Part shown: piece after piece, positions 48,358-59,400 of the stretch | Numbering within the stretch: position 1 is the first letter of the stretch | How the letters are laid out: the number at the start of each line of letters is the position of its first letter | Origin: Clavulina sp. PMI_390 | Lineage: Eukaryota; Basidiomycota; Agaricomycetes; Cantharellales; Hydnaceae | Length of the DNA: 64,000 nt | Assembly: GCA_015039315.1 (NCBI GenBank) | Contig: WIDE01000054.1 | Span: forward strand, 96,750 to 160,749 | Direction: 5' to 3' | Made by a program: the position numbers and the translations under genes | Notes under the pieces: generated by a model | Told to the model about the DNA's origin: nothing | The model's database searches: none | Seen by the model: only the letters and a program-made list of their open reading frames with translations

Positions 48358-49928
48358 ATGAACTCTTCCCATGCCTTCGCGCTCGACGCATTCCAAGTCT
48401 TAGTACCTCCCCCGCAGAACCGACTCCCTCGTGATGGTCCGTACGGATGGTTCTACAGCCTCACGCTGGCATTGCTCGTGGCGATGGCCGGAATGGCGCG
48501 TCGACGAGGAACTTGGTTGATACGTCTAGCAGTGTTCCCATTCGCTACAGCTGCGATGCTGAGGTTCATCTATGGCTTTGTCGGTGATGATGAACCCATG
48601 AATCGCGCCATTGGTAGGTCCACATGACGCGTTCTCCCTTCTTTGTTGCGTTCTAACCTCTCGATTTTTGCACACAGCAACATGGGGCCTGCAATATTGC
48701 CTCAAGTTGATCGACTTTGTTCTTTCTCCTGGCCCGATGCTCAAGCTTTCAGAAGTACATGCTGAGAACAAGGATAGTTCAGTGCAACCAACATCTAGCT
48801 CCGTCTCGACTCTCCTCCTATCGCCTCTGTTCTTTCTCTATGATGCGTTCGAGCTTCTCCTCACCTTTCGAGGGCTCGACTGGCAGTTTGGTGCGGAGAT
48901 TGGAGTTCGCAAACCGCGCCATTGGTCTCCTACCTCCTCTCGACTGATTTTCTTGTTGAGATCATTTTATGTCATATTTCGCAACACGCTAATATGTGAT
49001 ATCGCACAAACCATCGTTCAAATGGCACACCTTGGTGGTGAACAGCGTGAATCCATGTTCGCGTTTGGAGGTAACAACGTTGTCACGAAATATGCTAGCT
49101 CTACTGCACTGCACCTCGTGAGCGGGGCCATAGTGTTGTACGGTGAGTGACAGGAGATCTGACCCTCTTTGCGCAACTCATGTTGCATGTCTTATCTTTC
49201 AGGGCTCGAGTTGATATTCGCCGTCATTTCGGCGATCGCAGTGTTGTGTGGCTCGAGTCCCGCGGGTTGGCCTCCATTATTCGATAATCCATGGGCCAGC
49301 ACCTCCTTGCATGACCTTTGGGGACGACGCTGGCACCAGCTGTTCCGACGATCATTTCTTGTCGGGGGTGGATACCCACTCGCCATTGTTGTGGATTGGG
49401 CCACAGCTGTCGTGAAAAGAAGACCAACCACAACTATCCATGGTGTCAGAGCAAAGAGGGCTTCGCTGCATCCCACGGCCATAGCGATCGGGACGTGCCT
49501 AGCATCCGGCCTCGTGCACAACTGGGATTATTACGGCCAGCGACAGGGTCGTACACCAGGATTTACGACCATTGCGTTCTTTGCTGCTCAGGGGTTCGCT
49601 CTTGCGCTTGAACGGGAGTGGAAACGTGCCACAGGGAAAACAGTCGGCGGGCTCTGGGGCTGGTTGTGGGTCTTTTTCTGGATGGTGATCGTCGCTCAGC
49701 CGTTCCGTAAGTAATCTCCCCTCCTCCAGCCTGTTGAACTTAGGCTGTCGCGTTTTAATGTGCCTTTCTGACACTTCTTTTGCTCCAGTGGAAGATTGGC
49801 ATCAGTTGGGATTCCTTGACAGTTTGTTTGTCCCTCCAGAACACAGTCCCACGCGACTCTTCATTATCCCCTTCATTCATGAGTGTTTTCCTATTTTATT
49901 CCCGCCCTCCCTATTGGATCGTTTGTAG
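48358..49928 (+). CDS. Wax-synthase-like membrane-bound acyltransferase (MBOAT-related)
   Basis: Polytopic ER membrane acyltransferase of the wax synthase domain family, common in Agaricomycetes and sometimes found in terpenoid clusters, though no such cluster is present here. ATG 48358 (MNSSHAFALDAFQVLVPPPQ) is used; an upstream in-frame GTG is not needed. Four exons join: the second carries ATWGLQYCLKLIDFVLSPGP and TFRGLDWQFGAEIGVRKPRH; the third GLELIFAVISAIAVLCGSSP and the family hallmark ASTSLHDLWGRRWHQLFRR, then GTCLASGLVHNWDYYGQRQG with the putative catalytic His; the last exon begins VEDWHQLGFLDSLFVPPEHS. Stop at 49926-49928. About eight hydrophobic segments are visible. The acyl acceptor is unknown. 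Confidence 0.87.
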
Positions 49929-50316
49929 AGCTTTCAAGTCCTTTTTCTTGATTTAGCTCAAGACTGTAGGTTGAAGTTCATACCCAGCCACAGCCCTATG
50001 TTTGGCCAAGTATAGCCCAAAATATATTCTGTCCCAACACATCAGCCCTTCCGTTATTCCATTGATACCTTCCAACTGCTGAGCTGGGTGCGTGGGATAG
50101 ATCTATCGAGTAGTTCCGTATCGTAATTAGAGTTTCCTTCGGGACGGGGCACCAACTCCTATTCGCAGTAGAAAACTTGATCACGGCATGAAAGTTGTCG
50201 CTTGGAAGGAGACTGGGAGGTTCGCTCTCTCTGGTGTTGATCACTATTTGAGTTCACTCCACGTTTGGGAACTATTACATATTCAACATACTGCCTTTTT
50301 CTTGCTTGCTTGAAGA
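49929..50316. other. Intergenic between wax-synthase-like and F-box genes
   Basis: 3' flank of the acyltransferase and promoter of the F-box gene. A minus-strand frame at 49996-50244 has no support. Confidence 0.4.
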
Positions 50317-52071
50317 ATGTCCAACTTCATCTTCTCTTGCCCGCTTGAGATCCTCGTAGAAATCCTCCTTCACCTGGATGCGGAATCCCTCTGGAATTGC
50401 AAGCTGACTTGTCGCACCTTCCTCGATGCCATCCGATCCTCGTTGAACCTTGAGATACGTTTCAAGTGTGATTCGTGGGGCTATTGCGGCCCTTCGGCGG
50501 ATACCAGTGTGCTTACCGCCCCCGAGTACCTCACCCGCTTAGAACGTCATATTGCGGCCTGGCAAAGCCTTGATTGGGAGGAACATGAGATCAAATTGCC
50601 TGAACCAGGAGGAGCTTTCATCGTCGCCCAGGGCATCTTTGCAACCGTACCTGGAGGACGGGAAAATTCCGACGTTTACATCTATCAGCTCCCTTCACGG
50701 TTGAAGAAAACACAGCCTCATCAATATGTTATCAAAGATGTTGGGTTCTGGGTGAAAGATATCGCCATCGATCCCAGTCAAAATCTTCTCCTTCTCCTTG
50801 AAATGTAAGATGTCGGGTTGAATCAATGTTACCCCGAACTGAATGTAGTGCTCTGGATTTGATAGGCAAGGGATTGACGGTGACAACCTTTGCATCGCGC
50901 GGCTGCACGTCCTTCGACTCTCAGAAGGACCTAGTGCCGTCCATCCTAATGCACGGCTCCAGGTTCTGGACACGCTACACTCCGTCGATATCGAAAACAC
51001 TTCTCAGCTAGCAGTATGGGGATCCCGCATCGCCTTCATGTGGAGAGAAGAGGACTCCCTGAGAGACGGCGTCATACAGGTTTGGGACTGGAAACGCGGG
51101 GAAATGCTTTGGGTGCGTGTCCCATTGATATCAAATACCGCCCCTCTCCCTCTAATTTGTTTCTCCAGTCAAAGTCAAATACTACAAACGTGAATACTTT
51201 TTGCTTTCTTACTGAGAATCTCGTTCTCCTTCCCGCAATCCTCCACAATGTCTGGGAGATTGAAGTATGGGAGGTATCAGATCAGCTATCTGATGGAAAG
51301 AAGATACGGCGATTCCTAGTATCGGAGCCGTCAGGATACGATGGTCCTAGTACATTGAAAATCCTTGGTGACCTTACTCCCCCAACAGGAGATCGCGCCC
51401 AGTTCCTGCCCTCAACGGGGGGCCAAAGAATCAAACTCACTTGGGATATCGACACTGGCCTTCCTGGTATTCCAAGTCCACCAGATGATGCCGAACATCC
51501 AGACGAGCCGGGCATTGATCCTCAGATTCGATATGAGATTTTCGTGCGGAGGGATACATTTCTCAGTGATTTCGAACATTCGACCCACGAACCCATTCCG
51601 TACTTTGTGTGGGCTGCTGGCAATGTCGCGGTCTTACAGGATTCGACTCCAGGGGTTTTAAATTTCCTCGAGTCAGATAACTGCGCTGGGCGTTATGCAA
51701 GGACACGCGAACCCTCGGGAGATTCAATAGTCATCCACGATTTCAATATGCCTCGTTACGCGAGAGATGCTCGTCCCAATCATCCTTCTGAGCCAACTAT
51801 TGTTCGGCCGTCTAGGGACCCACCTGGCAACGCACTCGCTGGAGATGACATTCGCTCATACTCATCCCCATATTGGACAGTGGAGCGAGATATTTCATTC
51901 GAGCAATTTTGGGAATTTAGGGATACTGTAATGCTCGATGAAGAGCGCATCATTTTCATGAAGGTAAGCCTCACAATTCTACCAAACTAACGATGTCTGA
52001 TATGAAGCATCTTGTGTGTTCAGTTGGATGCAGAGACTGAATCTGCGACCCTAATAGTCTATGCGTTGTAG
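50317..52071 (+). CDS. F-box protein with predicted beta-propeller-like C-terminal region
   Basis: Probable SCF ubiquitin-ligase substrate adaptor of the large, fast-evolving Agaricomycete F-box family. Start 50317 opens straight into the F-box: MSNFIFSCPLEILVEILLHL, then AESLWNCKLTCRTFLDAIRS. The rest is about 480 residues of beta-rich sequence with weak WD-like spacing (DIAIDPSQNLLLLLEM; LAVWGSRIAFMWREEDSLRD; GVIQVWDWKRGEMLW). Introns lie near 50805-50863, 51113-51169 and about 51963-52022; the last exon encodes LDAETESATLIVYAL and stops at 52069-52071. The substrate cannot be told. Residues beyond the F-box show no catalytic motif. Confidence 0.85.
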
Positions 52072-52168
52072 CGAGCGTGGTGTCTGTAGCAGTTTTCCTG
52101 TTAGTTCGAGTGAATCAACTGCATTGCCATCAACAACGCATAGGGTGTATGCTCAGAGATTCGCACGA

Positions 52169-53744
52169 TCACAGATTATCAACGAAATCCGCCACTTTTA
52201 CCCAGTATTGAGGTTGGATGCAGGTATCATCTACCGTATGAGGGTAAGCAATGAGTACCAAGCGGAACCGGGATGCTACTCACTGTGGGTGCCTTGAGGA
52301 AACTCGCACCACACTCTACCCTTCTTTGATTTCGCTGTCACTGCCTCCCACAGTTGCCTCATCTGGGAGGGTGGCACCAACTCGTCACGCAACCCACTCA
52401 TCATCAAAATAGATGTCGAGGGATCAATTGACTCAAGCGCCTTTAGGCTGTTCCAGGGTTCCGTGCATAACCACAAGAAGGGCTTCGTTAGGGGCAACAC
52501 CTTGGCGGCCATGTCCGGCTACAGATGGTGTTAGAAGAGTTGAACTGTCGGGGAGTTGGATCGGGGTCCTCACGATAGACGTAAAGGTGTTCTCCAAAAT
52601 CAAAGCAGAGGGCTAGATATCGGACGGTATGGAGCTCAGTGGAGGTTAAGCATTTCTCACATGTGGTACGCCGACGTACCCTTGTAGGATTACGGGAAGC
52701 CAAGTCAATGGCTACGGCACCGCCCAGCGATTGGCCATAAAAGATCTATGTCCATGACGGGGCGAAGATGAGCTTCCAAAAACGCTAGCAAGGATCAGGC
52801 CAACCGAGCTGGGGATACATACCAACTTCGTATTTTGCAACTGAGGATGACTGAGAACGTAATCCAGCGCCGCTTGCGAGTCTCGTTGGATGCCTATAAC
52901 GTAGTCAGGATAATGCTGAAAGTTTCGAGGCATGGGTCATCTTGACCTTTCTGGCTAGCAGTTCCTTCGCTCTTTCCATACCTATAGATTGCGTATGAGG
53001 TATCGATAAGCCAACTCGACCAGAGAAGGGCGTCGTGTAATTGCATACCCGCGGTAGGAAATCATGAGAACGTTGCATCTTGCATGGTGATAGAACATTC
53101 TCGCAAGAGGAATGCGGTGCCCCACATTTCCTAAGTCAAAGATCAGATGAGTCGAGAACCAAGGACCATGTTGGATGAGATGTTACCGGCGTTTGCATGG
53201 AAGAAGAGGACAGTCGGCCGTGTAGAGGCGAACTAGCACAAGCGTCCGTGGTTAGATAAAGACGCTCAAAGGGATATATGCCGTCTTACCTTGTCATCCT
53301 GCATAATCGTCGCCTGCTCGCTGTTATGGAATATGTTGGTCCCGGAGTCGTTTGGTCTTTGCAGTATCAGATAAGCCTTGATTTTGACACTGTCCGACGT
53401 TATGAGCTCTAAATCTTCGTAGGGGAGGCCATAGTCCTGTGGTGTTGAAACCGCTGTTCGAATTAGGGGACGATTTAGTATCCACATATTTCATGAAGGC
53501 TTTCTTAGTTTAGAATCGCCCTTACTCTGTCTAGAGCCTGGAGGTATGTTCGCTGGGTAGATAAGGTAGCCTTGTCCAAAGAAGAGGGTGCCTGCTGCCA
53601 ACGATAGGAACGACAGTGAGGTGTAGAACGAGTACTATATCGATAGTTTTTTGGGTCATTCATGGCGCCAGTAACGTTCAGCGCCGGTTTGAAGAGGAAT
53701 CATACTTTTGCGAGGGACGAGAGGGACGGCAAGTACGACGTCAT
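52169..53744 (-). CDS. BEM46/ABHD13-family alpha/beta hydrolase, membrane anchored
   Basis: Serine hydrolase of the BEM46/ABHD13 family, anchored by one N-terminal membrane segment, linked in other fungi to polarity and hyphal growth. Exon 1 is MTSYLPSLSSLAK (start 53744), spliced to YSFYTSLSFLSLAAGTLFFG and QGYLIYPANIPPGSR. Then come VSTPQDYGLPYEDLELITSD, VKIKAYLILQRPN, a region with SQAALDYVLSHPQLQNTK, and IFYGQSLGGAVAIDLASRNP, which contains the nucleophile motif G-Q-S-L-G. ILMMSGLRDELVPPSQMRQL supplies the acid and GTHNDTCIQPQYW, rebuilt across an intron, supplies the catalytic His. Ends VADFVDNL with stop at 52169-52171. The triad is complete. The middle exons around 52930-53260 are only roughly placed. 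Confidence 0.88.
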
Positions 53745-54093
53745 GGGTGAATCCTGCAAGGGAAAGAGGCGTCAAGCAATGCTGTTTGGCCGCAGTGTGT
53801 GCGCCGACGCCCTGTGGCTGGGTGACATGAGGCCCGTGTTGGTCAGAATGCTTCGTGTACATGTATGTGCATGGCCCCGCGACTCTCGGAGCAACAGTTC
53901 AAACTATAGTTAACAGGATGGAGCTACAAAAAAAAAGATACAAGAATTTAAAGCATGAGATGGACTGCCATGTTGACATCCACATCGATAATGACATACA
54001 TGAGCTTCGGGAATTTGCACCGTAATGAGAGACGTAGAAGGGTAGTAAAGACGGAAGAAGGAGGAAGGGAAAAATCGGGAGAAAGTGCCGAGT
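53745..54093. other. Intergenic between BEM46 and aminodeoxychorismate lyase genes
   Basis: Contains the BEM46 upstream region and the 3' flank of the lyase gene. Nothing else seen. Confidence 0.4.
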
Positions 54094-55194
54094 TTAGCGA
54101 TTACGGTCAGGGTAGTAATCGATCGTACTATGGTTTGGCAATGGGGCATTGTCACGCAGCGCATTCTTGTACGCTTCACGGTCCATAGCAACAAATTTAC
54201 CAAAGCAGCAGCCCTCAATCCCATTGGACGTGAGGACCCACTCACCGCCTCTCAGATCTTCCTTGAGGACACGAGCCTCGCGCACTTTCTTCGTCGAAAG
54301 CATCCATCGTCGTATGCTGCCATCCATACATCCGCTTGATAGGGGGGGAGTGACCCAGCTGCCATCGCGCCAGACCGAAATAGTGCGACGAGAACCTTCG
54401 AGAATCTCTCCAGCCTCATTCCAAAGCAACACCTCGTCGACCGCATCCTTGTCGGTGATTCCGATCCTGTCTCGAGCGGCTTGATAGGCATCACGATTGG
54501 TATGTTTGTAGTAGGATGTGCCCTGGATGAGCGTAGGTGCTTTGTCCACAAAGACACTAAGGATGGGGGCATACGCCGTCGGCCAAGTCATCAGGGTGGT
54601 GGGGGTGAGGGGATGGAGGTAGGCAGGAGTCATGTAGGGTGCACCAAGAAGATCAAACGGGCGAGTTGAAACAGCCTCCAGCTGGATCTCCAGTTGACCG
54701 TTTGGCCCAAGGAGACAGCGTATCTGCAATGCGAGCGGAAAATGGACGGGTCAATCGAAGGTGTTCTATGCAAGAAGACAATGCGGTCGTACTTTATAGC
54801 AGGCTTTGTCTGTGGGGACAGTAGCAGGGGCCCGTTTGGTGCTGCTGTTGGGTTTAGTGGCAGCAGTGGCCCCAGCGAGAGCAATCTCGCATTGGCTTTC
54901 TAACCACTGGGGTGCGTCGGGTCTGGACAGCATCTCAGCTGCATGCGTCCATCCAAATGCTTGGGCGGCGGTCCGAAGACGGTCTACATGGAAGGGAAGC
55001 AGGAGATAGGGTGACTTGGAGGGGCCTCCAGACTTTGTGCTATGCCAGTCGTGATCTTCAAGAAGCACAGGATCGTATCGGATGCACGTCACGAGCAGCA
55101 GATCCTTGGTATCTGCTGGATCGACGGGGATAAGGCTTTGCTCGGAGCCTGTGATGCCCTCCGTGCTTGTGCTCGTGCCTATGCCAGTCGACAT
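54094..55194 (-). CDS. ABZ2: 4-amino-4-deoxychorismate lyase (class IV PLP enzyme), folate pathway
   Basis: PLP-dependent enzyme that converts aminodeoxychorismate to p-aminobenzoate plus pyruvate for folate synthesis. Start 55194 (MSTGIGTSTSTEGITGSEQS). Exon 1 covers DLLLVTCIRYDPVLLEDHDW, PYLLLPFHVDRLRTAAQAFG and WLESQCEIALAG; after one intron (about 54731-54794) exon 2 starts IRCLLGPNGQLEIQLEAV. Class IV signatures follow: SYYKHTNRDAYQAARDR with the probable PLP-binding Lys, DEVLLWNEAGEILEGSRRTI, and WVTPPLSSGCMDGSIRRWML. Stop at 54094. About 340 residues, as in fungal Abz2 proteins. D- or branched-chain amino acid transaminase is an alternative but the GSRRTI and PPLSSGCM pattern favours the lyase. 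It is divergent from UBC13, 124 bp apart. Confidence 0.85.
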
Positions 55195-55318
55195 GCGGGC
55201 TGATTTGTCGCTGGTTTTTGCAGTGCCACAAAGGAACGACGCGAATTGGCACGGCACAGTCGTCAACAAGCTCCAACACCCGACAGCCACCCCCTCACTC
55301 TGTGCTCTCGTCGCCCCC
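55195..55318. promoter_or_regulatory. Bidirectional promoter between aminodeoxychorismate lyase and UBC13
   Basis: The two divergent start codons are only 124 bp apart, so transcription start sites of both genes must lie in this short interval. No TATA box or known site is evident. Confidence 0.55.
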
Positions 55319-56182
55319 ATGTCTCTACCAAAGGTGAGCTCACGGGCGGAGAGCGCTTTCAAGCGCATTCGTAGCATATCCACTGACTTTTCTGACTCGT
55401 TCCAGCGTATTATCAAGGCGAGTGCCACAAATACCATGCGTTCATTCGCCGCCGATCCTTCTCGATCCGCATGGACTTATGCTCGTGTGCATGCCAAGTA
55501 GGAGACCGAGCGACTCGTGAACGATCCAGCACCAGGAATCACTGCCATCCCCCACGATGACAATCTCCGATACTTCAATGTCACGATCCAAGGGCCCGGC
55601 GGCAGTCCCTTCGAGGGTAAGTACCAGTATCCGGCCAGTCATACCACGTCCTCCTCAAATCTCTGGGACTATTGCCGATAGGTGGGACATTCAAACTAGA
55701 GCTCTTCCTCCCAGAAGAATACCCTATGAGTCCCCCCAAAGTTCGCTTCCTCACCAAGATTTACCATCCGAATATTGGTGCGCGTTCGTCATATCATGCT
55801 CGATGATCGTACCTGAGCGCGCCATACTATGATAGATAAGCTCGGGAGGATCTGCCTTGACATCTTGAAAGGTATGCTTGTCAACGGGCACCTCAATCGT
55901 CCATACAACCCCCCCTCAATAGAGTGCCACCTTTAGACAAATGGTCTCCAGCACTACAAATCCGAACTGTACTCCTCAGCATTCAAGCTCTCCTATCAGC
56001 ACCAAATCCCGATGATCCTCTGGCAGCGGATGTAATTATTCGTTTTCCACGTCAATGTGTGCAATTACTGACGAGTAGACTCCTTTCTATCGCCCACTTT
56101 CTAGGTTGCAAAGCACTACCAAGAGAACGAGAAGGATGCTATGCGAGTCAGTAAAGAGTGGACAGACAAATATGCCCAATAG
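55319..56182 (+). CDS. UBC13: Ubiquitin-conjugating enzyme E2 UBC13 (Lys63-specific)
   Basis: E2 that pairs with the UEV Mms2 to build Lys63 ubiquitin chains in post-replication repair. Exons 55319-55333 (MSLPK), 55406-55417 (12 nt, RIIK), 55502-55616, 55682-55777, 55836-55871, 55937-56031 and 56105-56182 sum to 447 nt, 148 residues. Key segments: [52 protein letters not shown] with the HPN motif, [20 protein letters not shown] with the active-site Cys, and [20 protein letters not shown]. The intron 55418-55501 starts with GC (AAG then GCGAGT), a GC-AG intron. The C-terminus [10 protein letters not shown] is a little shorter than in animals. Confidence 0.96.
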
Positions 56183-56482
56183 GCGTGCCAGCTTGACCGA
56201 CCGCACGCTTTTGCTCTCACCCACAGCAGTGGGATTATTTGTCGGCATCACTTGGTTTGTGTACATCTAAAACTGTAGAATACTGGATACGTATACGCCT
56301 ACCAACGCTTAAACAGAATAATCTCTAGGCCGAGAGAGGGAAGAAGAAAATGAATATCAAAAAGTAGAATGAGAGTATAAAGAAAATGTTCGATGCTCTA
56401 CGAGAAAGGAAAACACAAATAAAGCGCACAGAAAACCCGTAGAACAGAGAGAGTTTGTGTTGGGGGTTACAGTAAGATGTCA
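56183..56482. other. Intergenic between convergent UBC13 and flippase genes
   Basis: 3' flanks only; AT-rich around 56320-56420. Confidence 0.4.
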
Positions 56483-59400
56483 TCACAATGCAATGGCTCC
56501 GGACCACCCTTGATCTTCCTCCATTGACGGCCGATGACTATCTGGGTTGGGTGTTCGCATGGGACTTCGATCGCTTGAGCCTACCCATGACTCTTGGCGG
56601 TCCCGCAGTCCAGCCCGAGCTGGAGGCGGAGAACCTGACGAGTCTAGGGACGGGAGAGAAGTTCTCACACGCATCTCGTAATCAAGACCGTCAGGCCGCG
56701 ACCGATTCTCATGGACATAGGCATTGGGCATGGAGGGAGGACGTGATGAATTGGGTGGAGGAGACCCTGGTGCTTGGGAGGGCTGGAAGGCATCAGATGT
56801 TGCAGAGGCGACCGGGATGCCGGATGCGGAATAATAAGATAGAGCAGGTGAGATGGGCGGTCGTCTGTCCGTTTGTATGTCGAGCAAATTCCTGTCAGCG
56901 GGAGGCGGTGACAGCGATCCATCGGACATGGCTTGAGGTCTCTGCTCGCCGGCCGTAAAGCGAACAGGTGTGTAATCGTCACCACTCTCAACGTCATGAT
57001 GATCTGTGCCTGCCACAGGGCCAGAGAATAAGGCACTATTTTCGGTGAATGAATTCTTATTCTTGCGGTATCGATGTCGTATACCGAGTTGCTCCTTGAG
57101 ATTTCCCGCCACCCAAGCTTCGCGAATGATATCCTTGTCGAGAGGGTGGTATATCTGGGTCACCGCTCGCGCCAGGTATCTTGGAGCTACGAAAATCAAT
57201 GCTGGTGAGCACGAGCAATTTATGGGTTAAATGGACAAGCACGCACCCAGAGAAAACGCTAAGCTAAGGAACACGGCGAACCAGAAGTAGGGCGAGAGGA
57301 ACAAGATCGTGAATTCGTTGATATAATCCGATGTGTCGAACTGAGAATAGATTGCGATCCAGACAGGGCATGCAAGCGTAGATCCGACGATAACAACCCA
57401 AGTAATCACAGTCCAACTACGTGGTAATGCAAGATCAATGACATGAGATATCGAATAGTGCAAAAATTGCTTACTATCGATTACTCAGGCCCACGAAAGC
57501 ATTAGCAGCGAAGATGGCAGCAATTGCGACCCTGACAGGCTCTAGGTTGAGAACGGGCAGTCAAGTGTAGGAGACAAGCACGTACGTGGTACCAAAATCT
57601 GAGAGCGAGTCAATGCCACGCCCGTCTGGGGCAACAGCGAGGTCGGAAGTCCAAACAATGTATGGAATGAAAAAGACGATAATGGACTGGTACAACCCAT
57701 CAGCCATATACATCCAAAACTTCCATCGGGTATACTCGAGTCCCAGTACACCTCGGTAGTATAGTTGTGGAAAAGCTAGGGAGGCCCGTGCATTCAGATC
57801 TTGGTCAAACGCTGATAGGATGGGGTGAGTGCATGTTCGATTCATGGTGATGACCTTGCTTACCTCCTAGAGCGATGACAGGTAATGACGTGAACACGAC
57901 ATTATAGAGGAGGACAAATGTGACTTGATACAGATACGTTGCATCGAAACTACGCGGAAATTAGCTTTACTAGTTGATGATGGTCATGACGAACGGGACA
58001 CACTTGCTATAGATGCCAAACCAGAACATGGCGAGGGTCCAGATAACATTCTGAGAGGTGGATGAGTACTAAGATCTAGACCAAGAGAACAAAGTGAATC
58101 ACAAACTTTGTAGAAAAAGTTGGCATGCATATCGCTGACACGTTGGTAGCTCCAGCGGCCATGCACGATAAGGAGTTTCGCCAGGAAGCGGAATTGTCCA
58201 AAAGCATAATCGGCCGACATTGCAGCTTGGGAACCTTCCAGACCCAGCAGACCACAGCCTACATTGGCTTCTTGAATCATAGCCACATCATTTGCACCTG
58301 TGACGAGCATGAGTATTGGTGCAGCAGGAAAAATGCCGAAAAACGAACCATCGCCTATTGACAAGGTCATCGCATTCCTCCCTTCCTTGACCAACTTGAC
58401 AGTGAGAGCCTTCTGAGCTGGCGAAACACGACAGCAGACGACGGTGTCACATTGGGTCCCTAAGTTCAGGAACATCGCTTTCAACGCTGGGTCAAGCGCA
58501 TAACGCAGTGTCTCGCCGTCAATAACGACAGCGAAACCACCGAGATGGCGTTTACGCGTAGGATCAGCGCTAGAGGGCCCAGCAGTCATGGAAGCGATCT
58601 TGTTTAGGCCAGCTTCGATTTGCATTCTAGCGCTCTCGGGTGAATTGGCGGATAGAATCATCATTTCCATCTCTGGTTTTAGAAGATTGCAACTGAAACC
58701 TGAAGAAAGGGGTTCTGTCAGCTGAGTGGCAAATTATTGCAGCAATGAACGCCCGTCTTACCAATCTCGATTGCTGTCTGCAGTTTGTCGCCTGTGTAAA
58801 GAGTGGGTGAGTACGAGTAAGACTCGTCAGGGTACTAACTAACCAGTCAAGATCCAAAGTTTTATGCCTGCGCGATGTAAGATCTCGATTGTCTCAGGGA
58901 CGCCGACTTGCAGCTTGTCCTCCAAAGCCGTAGCACCAAGGAGAGTAAAGTTGTTCTCTATGAGGTCACAAGCTTTCTCAATCTCCTCCTCGCGATCTTG
59001 CATTGATGCAGCGGCAGCATCGTAAGCTCGTGACCATTCCAGGTATTCGTGTTCGTCAAGCATCCTGTATGCAACGCATAATGTGCGCAATCCACCATTG
59101 GCAAATGTCTCCAAATGTGCTGAGGTTGAAGCCTTGAGATCTGCATCATGGTTCGGAGCAAGACGGGCGTAGATGACACTGTCCGCGCCTTTAGTGTAGA
59201 GGATGATCCTTCCCTCTGGGCTGCGAACGATGATGCTCATCCGCTTCCTTGTGCTGTTGAACTCGAGAACCTTGAGCGGCGCGTAACGTTCCACTTGACC
59301 CATCACCTCGATCTCCAGCGCGCTATTAGAGCGAGCGAGAAAAGGGAACCCAACGTCACGAGCAACCGCCGCAAGCGCAGCCTCATCCGGAGATTCAGCT

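Noticed and set aside
39898..49928. Possible siderophore or terpenoid biosynthetic cluster around the transporter and the wax-synthase-like gene
   Set aside because: Neighbours are XPF, a phosducin-like protein and F-box genes; no NRPS, ornithine monooxygenase, terpene cyclase, PKS or P450 is present.
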